A DNA stretch of 64,000 bases from Sphingobacteriaceae bacterium (GTDB lineage Bacteria > Bacteroidota > Bacteroidia > UBA7662). Every line of letters begins with the position of its first letter. Position 1 is the stretch's first letter. Shown in pieces: positions 8,979 through 16,552 of this stretch. The stretch covers positions 30,627-94,626 of the forward strand of contig JAUXNJ010000019.1 of assembly GCA_030682795.1 (NCBI GenBank), read 5' to 3'. A program made the position numbers and the translations under genes. The notes beneath the pieces were generated by a model. It searched no databases. It worked only from the letters and a program-made list of their open reading frames with translations, and was not told the DNA's origin.

Positions 8979-9015
8979 TTTTTTCACCGCAGAGGTCGCT
9001 GAGGTCGCAAAGAAG
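8979..9015 (+). repeat. Left inverted repeat enclosing the GxxExxY gene
   Basis: TTTTTTCACCGCAGAGG followed by a CGCTGAGG-like segment. The reverse complement of 9524-9560 begins with the same TTTTTTCACCGCAGAGG and continues with a diverged CGCAGAGAGCGC tail. Together they bracket the gene at 9119-9517. Confidence 0.8.
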
Positions 9016-9118
9016 ATAAACGTTGACATTGCTCATTCTGCGCAAATGTTTTCAAAAATACCGTAAGAATTTGCTTTTGGGTCTTTGGTATACTAAATTT
9101 TCTAAAAATTGAAAGCTC

Positions 9119-9517
9119 ATGAACTCCAAAGATTTAAATCAAATTGGCTTTAGTGTGGTAGGTGCTGCCATTGAAGTTCACAAAACACTTGGACCTGGTT
9201 TGCTTGAAAGTATCTATCAAAAAGCCATGGAGGTAGAACTTAAGTCTCGAAAACATATTGTCAAAACCGAAGTACTAGTCCCAGTAGTTTACAAAGAGGA
9301 AGTCATTGCAAATGACTTAAGAGTTGATCTTTTGGTTGATGATGCAGTAATCATTGAATTGAAAGCTGTAAGCGAAATTCATCCAAAAATGCAATCGCAA
9401 CTGCTCACTTATTTACGTCTAACTGATTTAAAACTAGGATATCTAATTAATTTCCATGAGGTAAAGCTGCTAGATGGTCTTCAACGGTTCGTGAACAACT
9501 TCGACCGGGCTGTCTAA
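9119..9517 (+). CDS. GxxExxY-family protein (PD-(D/E)XK-like fold)
   Basis: The 132-residue protein carries the family signature G-L-L-E-S-I-Y (residues 27-33) and a C-terminal stretch RVDLLVDDAVIIELK. There Asp70, Glu80 and Lys82 match the D...ExK core of PD-(D/E)XK nucleases. Length is typical for the family, whose function is unknown to me. It is on the plus strand between leftward genes and is bracketed by inverted copies of one repeat about 104 bp upstream and 6 bp downstream. That makes it look like a small inserted unit rather than part of the polysaccharide pathway. A TTG-N20-TAAATTTT promoter-like pair precedes the start. No transposase is present. Confidence 0.82.
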   Translation: MNSKDLNQIGFSVVGAAIEVHKTLGPGLLESIYQKAMEVELKSRKHIVKTEVLVPVVYKEEVIANDLRVDLLVDDAVIIELKAVSEIHPKMQSQLLTYLRLTDLKLGYLINFHEVKLLDGLQRFVNNFDRAV

Positions 9518-9523
9518 ACCATC

Positions 9524-9560
9524 CTTTCAGCGCTCTCTGCGTCCTCTGCGGTGAAAAAAT
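9524..9560 (-). repeat. Right inverted repeat enclosing the GxxExxY gene
   Basis: Contains GTCCTCTGCGGTGAAAAAAT, the inverse of the 8979 copy. It begins 6 bp after the GxxExxY stop and ends at the last base of the leftward regulator gene, so it sits exactly between the two genes. Confidence 0.8.
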
Positions 9561-10087
9561 CACTTCGTCCAAAGCACAATGTGCGGCTCAGATTCAAAAT
9601 CATATCCCAACCCAGTTCCATCCGAGGGTTGTATGCTATATCGAATTTTTCGCTTGATAAGGCCTTCAGCCTTGGGAATGAGTTGGCTCAAATATTGAAG
9701 ATCAATTTGGCCAATGAGCCGCAGATCAATCACCCCACTGTCGGTGCCTTTGGCATAATCGCCTACTACTACTGCTAATTCTAAATCGCCCAATCTACCT
9801 AATACAGACTCTATAATCTGATCAAAACCTAAATACTTTGATACCAAGCTTCTGATATCCCCATAAATGGGGTGTTTGGTATTGGCCTTGTAAAGTATGG
9901 TATTGCCAGCGTTCTCCGACTCCAATAAACCCGCCTCTGAAAGTCTGTTCAGCTCCACACGTACGGCATTGGTGCTCTCCCCAAATTCATCCGCCAAAGA
10001 GCGCAAATAGGCTTTATTACTCTGATTGCTGAAAAATTTCAACAAGAGCTTAATACGAGTCTTAGAAGTAATGAGTGTTTCGAGCAT
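9560..10087 (-). CDS. Winged-helix regulator with nucleotidyltransferase-like C-terminal domain
   Basis: The protein of about 175 residues has an N-terminal winged-helix DNA-binding domain: helix residues RIKLLLKFF, then LADEFGESTNAVRVELNRLSEAGLL as the helix-turn-helix, then the beta-wing. The C-terminal half (about residues 95-175, LAVVVGDYAKG...VIDLRLIG) resembles the minimal nucleotidyltransferase-like domain attached to such regulators in Bacteroidota polysaccharide loci. The reading frame is open to 10174, but MLETLITSKTR at 10087 is the family-like start. It sits between the GxxExxY unit and the divergent wbpE; a 22-bp perfect palindrome lies in the shared 426-bp upstream region and could be its operator (inference). 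I see no nuclease or toxin motif, so a role in local transcriptional control is most likely. Confidence 0.78.
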   Translation of the reverse strand: MLETLITSKTRIKLLLKFFSNQSNKAYLRSLADEFGESTNAVRVELNRLSEAGLLESENAGNTILYKANTKHPIYGDIRSLVSKYLGFDQIIESVLGRLGDLELAVVVGDYAKGTDSGVIDLRLIGQIDLQYLSQLIPKAEGLIKRKIRYSIQPSDGTGLGYDFESEPHIVLWTK

Positions 10088-10270
10088 CCAAATGGATTTT
10101 TCGAGCTTTGGAAGGAAATTAAAAAACAAGCAGCTGTTAGATTTACACAGCTTCGCCTCCTCAGTCCCAGTCATTGCTCGAGAACGAGTAGTTTTTTTAC
10201 ACGAACAAAGAACGAAAACAATTTTTGTTCTGCCAAAAGACTGTACATTATTTTATTGTGAAGGATGACA

Positions 10271-10292
10271 ATATACCCTAATTAGGGTATAT
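10271..10292. promoter_or_regulatory. 22-bp perfect palindrome, candidate operator
   Basis: Two half-sites of ATATACCCTAA meet head to head with no spacer and no mismatch. The site lies about 180 bp before the regulator start and about 180 bp before the wbpE promoter. Perfect dyads of this length suit a dimeric winged-helix repressor. No second copy was noticed in non-coding sequence in this window. Confidence 0.6.
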
Positions 10293-10468
10293 AAATATAA
10301 AACATCAAAATTTGCACCTAAAAACAGGCTCTGCTTGATACACCCAATACCCGTCGATAAAGATTACCTAAGCCAAGTCGACTGCCCTATACCTCGCCAG
10401 ATAGACCTTTCAAAATGAAATACAACCCAGGAGTAGCTAAGATTCTTGCAACGAAGTTTTACACGAGA

Positions 10469-10497
10469 TTGATGTTGGAAGCTTTGTCTTATATTTG
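10469..10497 (+). promoter_or_regulatory. wbpE promoter (TTG - N18 - TATATTTG)
   Basis: The -33 TTG (10469-10471) and a perfect TAnnTTTG -7 element (10490-10497) are 18 bp apart. The predicted transcript starts at about 10501, before the ATG at 10514. This rules out the longer frame that opens at 10415. Confidence 0.72.
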
Positions 10498-10513
10498 CCG
10501 CAAATATTATCAA

Positions 10514-11641
10514 ATGCAACATTCCATATCCATGGTAGATCTCAAGGCGCAGTATGCCTTGATCAAAGATGAAATCGACAAGGGAATCAGTGAAGTAATC
10601 GACAATACCGCCTTTATAAATGGGCCAGCTGTCAAAAGCTTTCAAAAGAATCTAAGTGACTATCTGGGAGGCGCCCATGTAATTCCTTGTGCCAATGGTA
10701 CGGATGCCTTGCAAATTGCCATGATGGCCTTGGACTTACAGCCAGGCGATGAAATAATTACGGCGGACTTTACCTATGTAGCGACTGCAGAAGTCATTGC
10801 GCTTTTACAATTGAAGCCGATATTGGTGGACGTGGATCCACGCACCTTCAATATCGATTTGGCACAAATGGAAGCTGCTATCGGTCCACGCACAAAAGCC
10901 ATTGTGCCAGTTCACTTATTTGGCCAATGCGCCGATATGGCGCCTATCTTGGCCATTGCGGCCAAGCACAATTTGTACGTAATTGAAGATACTGCGCAAG
11001 CCATTGGTGCTACTTATACCTTTCCTGATGGTCGCCAAGCTAAAGCCGGCACCATGGGAACCATTGGTTGTACCAGCTTTTTCCCTAGCAAAAATTTAGG
11101 GTGTTATGGGGATGGAGGCGCAATATTTACAAACGACGCTCAATTGGCCGAGAAAATTCGAGTAATCGCAAATCATGGCCAAAAGGTGCAGTATTATCAC
11201 GATGAAATTGGTGTGAACTCTCGTCTTGATAGCCTTCAAGCAGCCGTTTTAAATGCAAAATTGCCGCATTTAGACCGGTACAATACTACACGCAGATGGG
11301 CTGCTGATTACTACAACGAAGCATTTGCTGATGTATCCTGGCTGGTCACTCCCCTCATTAGCAAAAACAGCACACATGTGTTTCATCAGTATACTTTACA
11401 ACTTGATGAAAAGCTTGACCGCCAGGCACTGCGCGATCATTTAACTGCGCTAGGCATTCCATCGATGATTTATTACCCTGTTCCATTACATCAGCAAAAA
11501 GCCTATGAACAAGCCGGTACTTTTCCGGTTACTGAAAAACTATGCAGAAGCGTTTTTTCATTACCCATGCATAGCGAGCTTACCGTTGAAGTATTGGACT
11601 ATATCATAGAAGGTGTTAAGTCGTTCTCTAAATTAGGCTAA
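10514..11641 (+). CDS. wbpE: DegT/DnrJ/EryC1 aminotransferase, WbpE-like (UDP-3-keto-GlcNAcA aminotransferase)
   Basis: The 375-residue PLP enzyme of the sugar-aminotransferase fold has CANGTDALQIA (PLP phosphate loop), EDTAQAIGA (ring-stacking Asp) and FFPSKNLGCYGDGG with Schiff-base Lys193. The segments VHLFGQCAD, GVNSRLDSLQAA and AIFTNDAQLA agree closely with what I remember of Pseudomonas WbpE, better than with rhamnose- or perosamine-type relatives. It would transfer an amino group from glutamate to C3 of UDP-3-keto-GlcNAcA, acting between WbpB and WbpD. In Porphyromonas the equivalent is PorR. Start chosen at 10514 because the promoter lies just upstream; a frame open to 10415 adds 33 unlikely residues. 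It is divergent from, and separated from, its partner genes by rfbB, the export genes and the GxxExxY unit. Confidence 0.86.
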   Translation: MQHSISMVDLKAQYALIKDEIDKGISEVIDNTAFINGPAVKSFQKNLSDYLGGAHVIPCANGTDALQIAMMALDLQPGDEIITADFTYVATAEVIALLQLKPILVDVDPRTFNIDLAQMEAAIGPRTKAIVPVHLFGQCADMAPILAIAAKHNLYVIEDTAQAIGATYTFPDGRQAKAGTMGTIGCTSFFPSKNLGCYGDGGAIFTNDAQLAEKIRVIANHGQKVQYYHDEIGVNSRLDSLQAAVLNAKLPHLDRYNTTRRWAADYYNEAFADVSWLVTPLISKNSTHVFHQYTLQLDEKLDRQALRDHLTALGIPSMIYYPVPLHQQKAYEQAGTFPVTEKLCRSVFSLPMHSELTVEVLDYIIEGVKSFSKLG

Positions 11642-11824
11642 ACAGACGTAACAAATATTGATTTGAGGTTATATCTCTGGATTTGATTATATGCCTAAGT
11701 AAAACCAGCACTGCTGTAAATGAGGCTGGAGAGTGAATATGTTTAAAGTCCTTACTATTCTGTTTTTTCAAAACCTTCGGACTTGATTAATAGGGACAAG
11801 CTTTGTCCTTATCGTGCAGAACAA

Positions 11825-12277
11825 TTACTGATGTTCTATTCTCAGCGCAGCCTTGGTTTGCTTGCGTTTGAGAATGAGCAAACTACGGTAATGCCCATTG
11901 AGTTTTTGGTTGCCTTTGCCTTCATAAAACAAAGTGTCTCCAGCCATTTTAAACTCATCTCCACTGAATTTATAGGCCTTTTCGAACTTGAGGTAGGTAT
12001 GCTCTCTCCTGCTCTTGGCGGTTGACTTCATTTGGAGCTTGTTTGCTTGCTGACTCCAACTACCAGCATCCTTCCATACGCTACCATCGAAAAAATTTTC
12101 TTGGAAAGTATAAGTTTTATCGGGGTTTAGCGTCAATACAAAAACCACATTTTTGTATTCGTCAACAGCCTCGTACACCTCTTGCACATCGTTTCTTACA
12201 AACGAAAGCTGAAAGATGGCTAAAAACACAATTGCCATTTGTTTAAACAGCTTAGACTGAGAACGAAAAGTTTCCAA
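11825..12277 (-). CDS. Small secreted hypothetical protein
   Basis: The 150-residue protein has a basic N terminus and a hydrophobic run (MAIVFLAIFQLSFV, residues 14-27) resembling a signal peptide. A beta-rich body follows with patterns such as LTLNPDKTYTFQENFFDG and GSWSQQANKLQM, of the sort seen in small lipocalin-like or NlpE-like Bacteroidota proteins; I cannot name a family. The start is a TTG at 12277, about 20 bp after a good promoter; an ATG at 12238 would remove the charged N-region. It is convergent with wbpE across a 183-bp gap that holds only a short inverted repeat around GGACAAGC (11790-11807). Function unknown. Confidence 0.62.
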   Translation of the reverse strand: METFRSQSKLFKQMAIVFLAIFQLSFVRNDVQEVYEAVDEYKNVVFVLTLNPDKTYTFQENFFDGSVWKDAGSWSQQANKLQMKSTAKSRREHTYLKFEKAYKFSGDEFKMAGDTLFYEGKGNQKLNGHYRSLLILKRKQTKAALRIEHQ

Positions 12278-12300
12278 TTTTTAGAATTTTAGAGTGATGA

Positions 12301-12331
12301 CAAAAGTACGTATGAAAAAAATAAAGGGCAA
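12301..12331 (-). promoter_or_regulatory. Promoter of the secreted hypothetical gene
   Basis: On the minus strand TTG (12331-12329), 20 bp, then TACTTTTG (12308-12301), a perfect TAnnTTTG. The predicted start of transcription, near 12297, lies before the TTG start codon at 12277. Confidence 0.65.
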
Positions 12332-12728
12332 ACTGTTTTTGATAATTTTAAATTATTAATCTTTTTTTAATGATTACAGCGCAAATGAAGCGGCACGCTC
12401 ATCCGAAAATGACAATATTAACTTTATATTAATACACCTAACATATATATACGTTACTCTTGGCACTTTGGTTTTTCCAAAACAACAGAAACGATTTAGA
12501 TTTACATTTTTATGACAATTGTATAAAAAATTCATTTTCTGGCACGATATTAAATAACCATCATAATTATATGACTCATCAGTAAAATAAGGTGCGTTGT
12601 GGCGTTCAAAAAATGAGTCATTCATTCACTTTGCAACTATTCTTTTGCACTCCAAGACTGTTGAGCACTCGCAGAAATGGGTATGAATATTCGAAATTCA
12701 ATGCCGTTTAGTTGAGGCATGTCGCGGT

Positions 12729-12935
12729 AAGTGATTGACGAAGGGTTGTTTTACCGCTGTGGCGCAGAGAAGCTATTACTGCTTGAAAGTCTACTTGCAT
12801 GCTTTAAATGTTCGCAGCAAAGCATGGCTGTTTTTGGTGCCTTTCGACAGACTCAAGGACCGCAGGAATTGGCTGTTGGCAGGTCACGCGTTTCGAGCAC
12901 CTCAACAACCGGCGGAGACTATCAGCGTTAACTAA
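12729..12935 (+). repeat. Dispersed repeat copy A (internally deleted relative to copy B)
   Basis: About 190 bp match, with scattered substitutions, the reverse complement of 27026-27320. Both end with CAGCGTTAACTAA. Copy A lacks about 88 bp that copy B has just before this end. Aligned frames change mostly at the amino-acid level, so it is probably non-coding or a dead remnant. Confidence 0.8.
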
Positions 12936-12940
12936 AAAAC

Positions 12941-13670
12941 ATTGATTGGCGATTTGCGATTTCGATTGGCGATTTCTGATTTTAGTTCAGGAATCCTCGA
13001 TGTACCTGCTAAAAATGATCATTCCGGGCAGGTTGCTGTACGCTAGCCCCCAATCTATATCTTAGCGACCAGAGGGAGCGGACTTGATTTCAGATTTCGA
13101 TTGGCGATTTCGATTGGCGATTGGCGATTGGCGATTGGCGATTTCGAGTGGCGATTTCTGATTTTAGTTCAGGAATCCTCGATGTACCTGCTAAAAATGA
13201 TCATTCCGGGCAGATTGCTGTACGCAAGGGCCTGCGCTATCTCTGAGCGACCAGCGGGAGCGGACTTGATTTATGATTTCAGATTTCTGAGTTGGATTTA
13301 TGATGTTGATTGGCGATTGGCGATTTCGATTGGCGATTTAGGATTTGGCAGTGAACGCCATCGTTATACCTGCTAAAAATGATCATTCCGGGCAGATTGT
13401 TGTACGCCAGCGCCCAATCTATCTCTGAGCGACCAGAGGGAGCGGACTTGATTTATGATTTCAGATTTCTGAGTTAGATTTATGATGTTGATTGGCGATT
13501 GGCGATTTCGATTGGCGATTTCGATTGGCGATTTGCGATTTCGATTGGCGATTTAGGATTTGGCAGTGAACGCCATCGTTATACCTGCTAAAAATGATCA
13601 TTCCGGGCAGGTTGCTGTGCGCAAGGGCCTGCGCTATCTCTGAGCGACCAGCGGGAGCGGTCTGTTAGGG
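12941..13670 (+). repeat. Compound tandem repeat array (four macro-units)
   Basis: Four copies of a core beginning ACCTGCTAAAAATGATCATT start at 13003, 13186, 13368 and 13582 (steps of 183, 182 and 214 bp). Between cores are variable numbers of GATTGGCGATTTC units and stretches of GATTTATGATTTCAGATTTC. Each core contains the palindrome AATGATCATT. The left flank before the core has two alternative versions (units 1-2 against 3-4), and so does the right flank (units 1 and 3 against 2 and 4). Confidence 0.85.
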
Positions 13671-13754
13671 AGTGGAACGACCGGTCTGTTAGGGAGCCTC
13701 CCGGCGACCGGTCTGTATAGCGAGCCGAAGGCGAGCGGTCTACAAGACAATTTC

Positions 13755-13785
13755 TTGTCCGTATGCCCGTTAAGACCTATCTTTA
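13755..13785 (+). promoter_or_regulatory. mltD promoter
   Basis: TTG (13755-13757), a 20-bp spacer and TATCTTTA (13778-13785), one mismatch from TAnnTTTG. The mltD ATG follows 17 bp later. Confidence 0.6.
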
Positions 13786-13802
13786 CGAATTAAATTGCAA
13801 GC

Positions 13803-15449
13803 ATGTTGAAAAAGCCCTTATTGGTCGTTTTTTTGCTAATCGGCTGGTTGCCAGCCTTGGCACAAACCTCCATCAGCAGCACAACAGCCAGTTTCGACGA
13901 AGAGAATGAGCAAATCATCAGCGCCTTGGACAGTTTGGTGCACCTCACTTTCTTCGACCAAAAAAAACGCACCCAAGAAATTCGGCGTTTAAATAAATAT
14001 GGTTTTCGTCCCAACGAAATACCCACCTACCCCGATTCGGTAATTGCCTACCGCATTGCCCACATGCCTTCGCCCATGAGCCTCGAGTACAACGAGCATG
14101 TGAAGGCTTTCATCGATTTTTACGCCAACCGCCGCCGCGGCTTGCTCGAACGGGCCATGGGCTTGTCGAATTACTACTTTCCCATTTTTGAAGAAACCCT
14201 GGAGCGCCACCAGCTTCCCCACCAATTAAAATACCTGGCCATTGTAGAATCGGCCCTCAACCCCACCGCCGTGAGCAAGGCTGGAGCCACCGGTCTCTGG
14301 CAATTTATGTACGGCACAGGCAAGATGTATGGTTTAGATGTGAACTTTTACGTTGACGAACGCCGCGACCCCTGGCTGGCCTCGGAAGCAGCAGCCAGGT
14401 ATTTCAAAGACTTGTACCGGGTGTATAAAGACTGGCTGTTGGTATTGGCAGCCTACAATTGCGGTCCAGGCAACGTAAACAAAGCCATCCGACGCTCTGG
14501 CGGCAAAACCAGTTATTGGGACCTGATGCCTTATCTTCCCAAAGAAACCCGTGGCTATGTACCAGCCTTTATCGCTGTTACCTACATCATGACCTATGCG
14601 GCGGAGCATAATTTGTATGCTACCCCGCTCATTAGCTTGCCGCAAGACGTAGATACGGTACAAGTGCAAGGACCAGTAAATATCCAATATTTCGGCAGTT
14701 TACTCGACATAGAGCCTGCAGCCATGGCTTTGCTAAACCCGCAACTCAAGCAACAGTTTATCCCGAAGAGCTTTGAACGCTATACGCTGCGTCTTCCCGC
14801 CAGCAAAGTGGCCGAATACGAGCGCAAACGCGATTTGATGGAAGCCTACCTCAATCCACCAGCCGTTTTGCAAGACAGTATGCTTTTGGCGCAGGAAGAA
14901 AGTTTACCTGTACTGCTAGCGTCTTCACAAGTGCATAAAACTGCACCTGAGGTTCAAATCATCCGCCACACGGTTACCAAAGGTCAAACTTTAGGCAGTG
15001 TGGCCAATAAATACAACGTTTCGGTGAACGACATCAAGCGTTGGAACAAATTGTCGAGCAATATGCTGCGCATTGGCCAGACGCTCAAAATAGAAAAGAC
15101 GCTGCCGGCACCCAAGGCCAAGCCCATCATTGTGCAGCAACCGGCCAAACCCAAAGCGGCTCCTGCTGCAATTAGCGAAGGTGCTGACAGCAGTCTTGTA
15201 ATGGCTTCAGCCGACAGCATGCCTGCCAGCAAAGCGAATTCAGAGCTCCTAGCCAAAGCAAAAGAAGAAAAAAACACCCAAACCCTGAAGAATAACAAGA
15301 CTTCAGAGCATACCGTGCAGCCGGGCGACACCCTTTGGTCGATTTCGCAACGCTACGAAGTAACCGTGGCTGATTTACTGAAGGCCAACAACCTAAATAA
15401 AAACGCCAAAATACAGCCAGGCCAAAAGCTTAAAATTTTGCTGGGATGA
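13803..15449 (+). CDS. mltD: Membrane-bound lytic murein transglycosylase D with two LysM domains
   Basis: The 548-residue secreted protein has a signal peptide ending near ALAQ (residue 21) and an SLT domain at about residues 125-260. Catalytic Glu149 lies in AIVESALNP, followed by GATGLWQFM and AAYNCGPGNV. Two LysM peptidoglycan-binding modules follow, at about 388-432 (HTVTKGQTLGSVANKYNVS) and 503-546 (HTVQPGDTLWSISQRYEVT). The enzyme cleaves the MurNAc-GlcNAc bond with 1,6-anhydro ring formation during wall remodelling. No lipobox cysteine is evident, so it may be periplasmic rather than a lipoprotein like E. coli MltD. A Thr/Ser/Ala/Pro-rich linker separates the LysM modules. Its stop overlaps the next start (ATGA), coupling it to the DUF4837 gene. 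Confidence 0.93.
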   Translation: MLKKPLLVVFLLIGWLPALAQTSISSTTASFDEENEQIISALDSLVHLTFFDQKKRTQEIRRLNKYGFRPNEIPTYPDSVIAYRIAHMPSPMSLEYNEHVKAFIDFYANRRRGLLERAMGLSNYYFPIFEETLERHQLPHQLKYLAIVESALNPTAVSKAGATGLWQFMYGTGKMYGLDVNFYVDERRDPWLASEAAARYFKDLYRVYKDWLLVLAAYNCGPGNVNKAIRRSGGKTSYWDLMPYLPKETRGYVPAFIAVTYIMTYAAEHNLYATPLISLPQDVDTVQVQGPVNIQYFGSLLDIEPAAMALLNPQLKQQFIPKSFERYTLRLPASKVAEYERKRDLMEAYLNPPAVLQDSMLLAQEESLPVLLASSQVHKTAPEVQIIRHTVTKGQTLGSVANKYNVSVNDIKRWNKLSSNMLRIGQTLKIEKTLPAPKAKPIIVQQPAKPKAAPAAISEGADSSLVMASADSMPASKANSELLAKAKEEKNTQTLKNNKTSEHTVQPGDTLWSISQRYEVTVADLLKANNLNKNAKIQPGQKLKILLG

Positions 15450-16510
15450 GCAGGAGGTTGCGCCTTTTCGGCGGTGTTTTGGCATTGCTCTGGCTTGGGG
15501 CCTGTGGAACCGGAGAGTTTGATGCCGAGTCGCTGCCCGATGCGGTTGGGAGTCCAGGCGAGCTCATCATTGTTTGCGACGAAGAGGTATGGGCTGGGGC
15601 TTCTGGTCTTGAAATCCGCAAAACTTATGGCAGTGAGCAGCTAGGCTTGCCACAGGCTGAACCTTGGTTCCGCATCATTCGCTTCGACGAAAGCAAATTC
15701 AACGCCATTACGCGCAAGTACCGCACCATTTTACTGATTACCACGCTCGACAACGACTCCAAAACCAGTCGCTACATCCGCGATTTGCTCGGAGAGCGTG
15801 GTCAGGCCGATAAAATAAACGACTCGAGCTTTGTATTTGTGGAAAGCGCCGATCGCTGGGCGCGTGGCCAGCAGGTGCTGTACCTCATCGGCAAAGACGA
15901 CGCCAGTTTGGCCAGGGCTGTAGTGCGTAAACGCAGCGAAATGCTGAACTATCTCCGTCAAAAGGAACTCAACCGCTTGATGGCGGCCATCAAGGCCAAG
16001 CCCCGGAACAAAGCGCTGGAGCAACTCATTGCCGACAGTTTGGGCCTCGGCATTACCCTGCCTAAGTCTTACCAATTGCGGCTAGCCGATGGGCAGTTTG
16101 TGTGGGTGAGCAGGGAAGATGCCGACAAAACCCTCAGTTTACTGATCAGCACCCGTCCCTACGAGCAAGAAAGCGACTTTAGCGCTGCTGCCGTGTTGGC
16201 CTACAAAGACAGCTTGACACGCGCCCGGGTGCCCGGTCCCCTCAAAGGCTCGTGGTACACCACCGAGTACCTCGCCCCACCCGATACTTTTGTGAGCAGT
16301 TTTGCCGGCGAATACGCGCTTTTTCAGCGGGGTTTGTGGAAGGTAGAAAACGACTTTATGGGCGGTCCTTTTGTGCACCTTACAGCCTATGATGCCCGCC
16401 GCGGTTTGTTGGTAGAGCTTGAAGGCTTTGTATACTATCCCAAAGAAAAGAAGCGGGAGTTGCTGCGGGAGTTGGAGGCCATTATTGGCTCGGTGGAGCT
16501 GGTAAAATAA
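15446..16510 (+). CDS. DUF4837-family lipoprotein
   Basis: The 354-residue protein has a lipoprotein signal peptide: a hydrophobic run and a lipobox-like WLGAC with the Cys near residue 20. The body shows the features I associate with DUF4837, a Bacteroidota-restricted family: GSPGELIIVCDEEVW, LPQAEPWFRI and a long helical middle. Function unknown. The start codon overlaps the mltD stop, so it is translated from the mltD message and probably acts with it at the cell wall or outer membrane (inference). It ends 42 bp before the convergent flippase gene, with no obvious terminator between them. Confidence 0.8.
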   Translation: MSRRLRLFGGVLALLWLGACGTGEFDAESLPDAVGSPGELIIVCDEEVWAGASGLEIRKTYGSEQLGLPQAEPWFRIIRFDESKFNAITRKYRTILLITTLDNDSKTSRYIRDLLGERGQADKINDSSFVFVESADRWARGQQVLYLIGKDDASLARAVVRKRSEMLNYLRQKELNRLMAAIKAKPRNKALEQLIADSLGLGITLPKSYQLRLADGQFVWVSREDADKTLSLLISTRPYEQESDFSAAAVLAYKDSLTRARVPGPLKGSWYTTEYLAPPDTFVSSFAGEYALFQRGLWKVENDFMGGPFVHLTAYDARRGLLVELEGFVYYPKEKKRELLRELEAIIGSVELVK

Positions 16511-16552
16511 GGCTTCCTAAAAAATTTACAACTGCCAGCGTGCTTTTTCGGC

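Larger units (their letters stand above)
10088..10513. other. Divergent intergenic region between regulator and wbpE
   Basis: This 426-bp AT-rich region has no convincing coding frame. It contains the perfect palindrome at 10271-10292, a wbpE promoter at 10469-10497, and a minus-strand TATATTTA next to the palindrome (10292-10299) that could serve as the regulator's -7 element. Confidence 0.7.
12278..13802. other. Long non-coding stretch rich in repeats
   Basis: No convincing gene in 1.5 kb. From left to right it holds a promoter, an AT-rich stretch (about 12330-12620), about 100 bp of ordinary sequence, dispersed repeat copy A (12729-12935), a compound tandem array (12941-13670), a short run of CGGTCT-ending units (13655-13742) and the mltD promoter. 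Confidence 0.75.

Noticed and set aside
11785..11812. Short inverted repeat around GGACAAGC as a terminator between wbpE and the secreted hypothetical gene
   Set aside because: Stem of about 6 bp with almost no loop and no T-run on either strand.
12374..12625. 83-codon minus-strand open frame
   Set aside because: Very AT-rich, no domain or signal, unusual composition, and it stands in a non-coding stretch; no promoter or neighbours support it.
12731..12935. Open frames conserved between dispersed repeats A and B (MIDEGLFYR-like)
   Set aside because: In each shared frame most differences change amino acids and copy A has an 88-bp deletion, so the conservation looks like DNA-level, not protein-level.
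13101..13376. 91-codon frame within the tandem array
   Set aside because: It consists of translated GATTGGCGATTTC repeats and differs between copies; an artefact.
12941..13670. CRISPR array look-alike
   Set aside because: The repeats are unevenly spaced, the sequences between them are repeats themselves and not unique spacers, and no cas gene is in the window.
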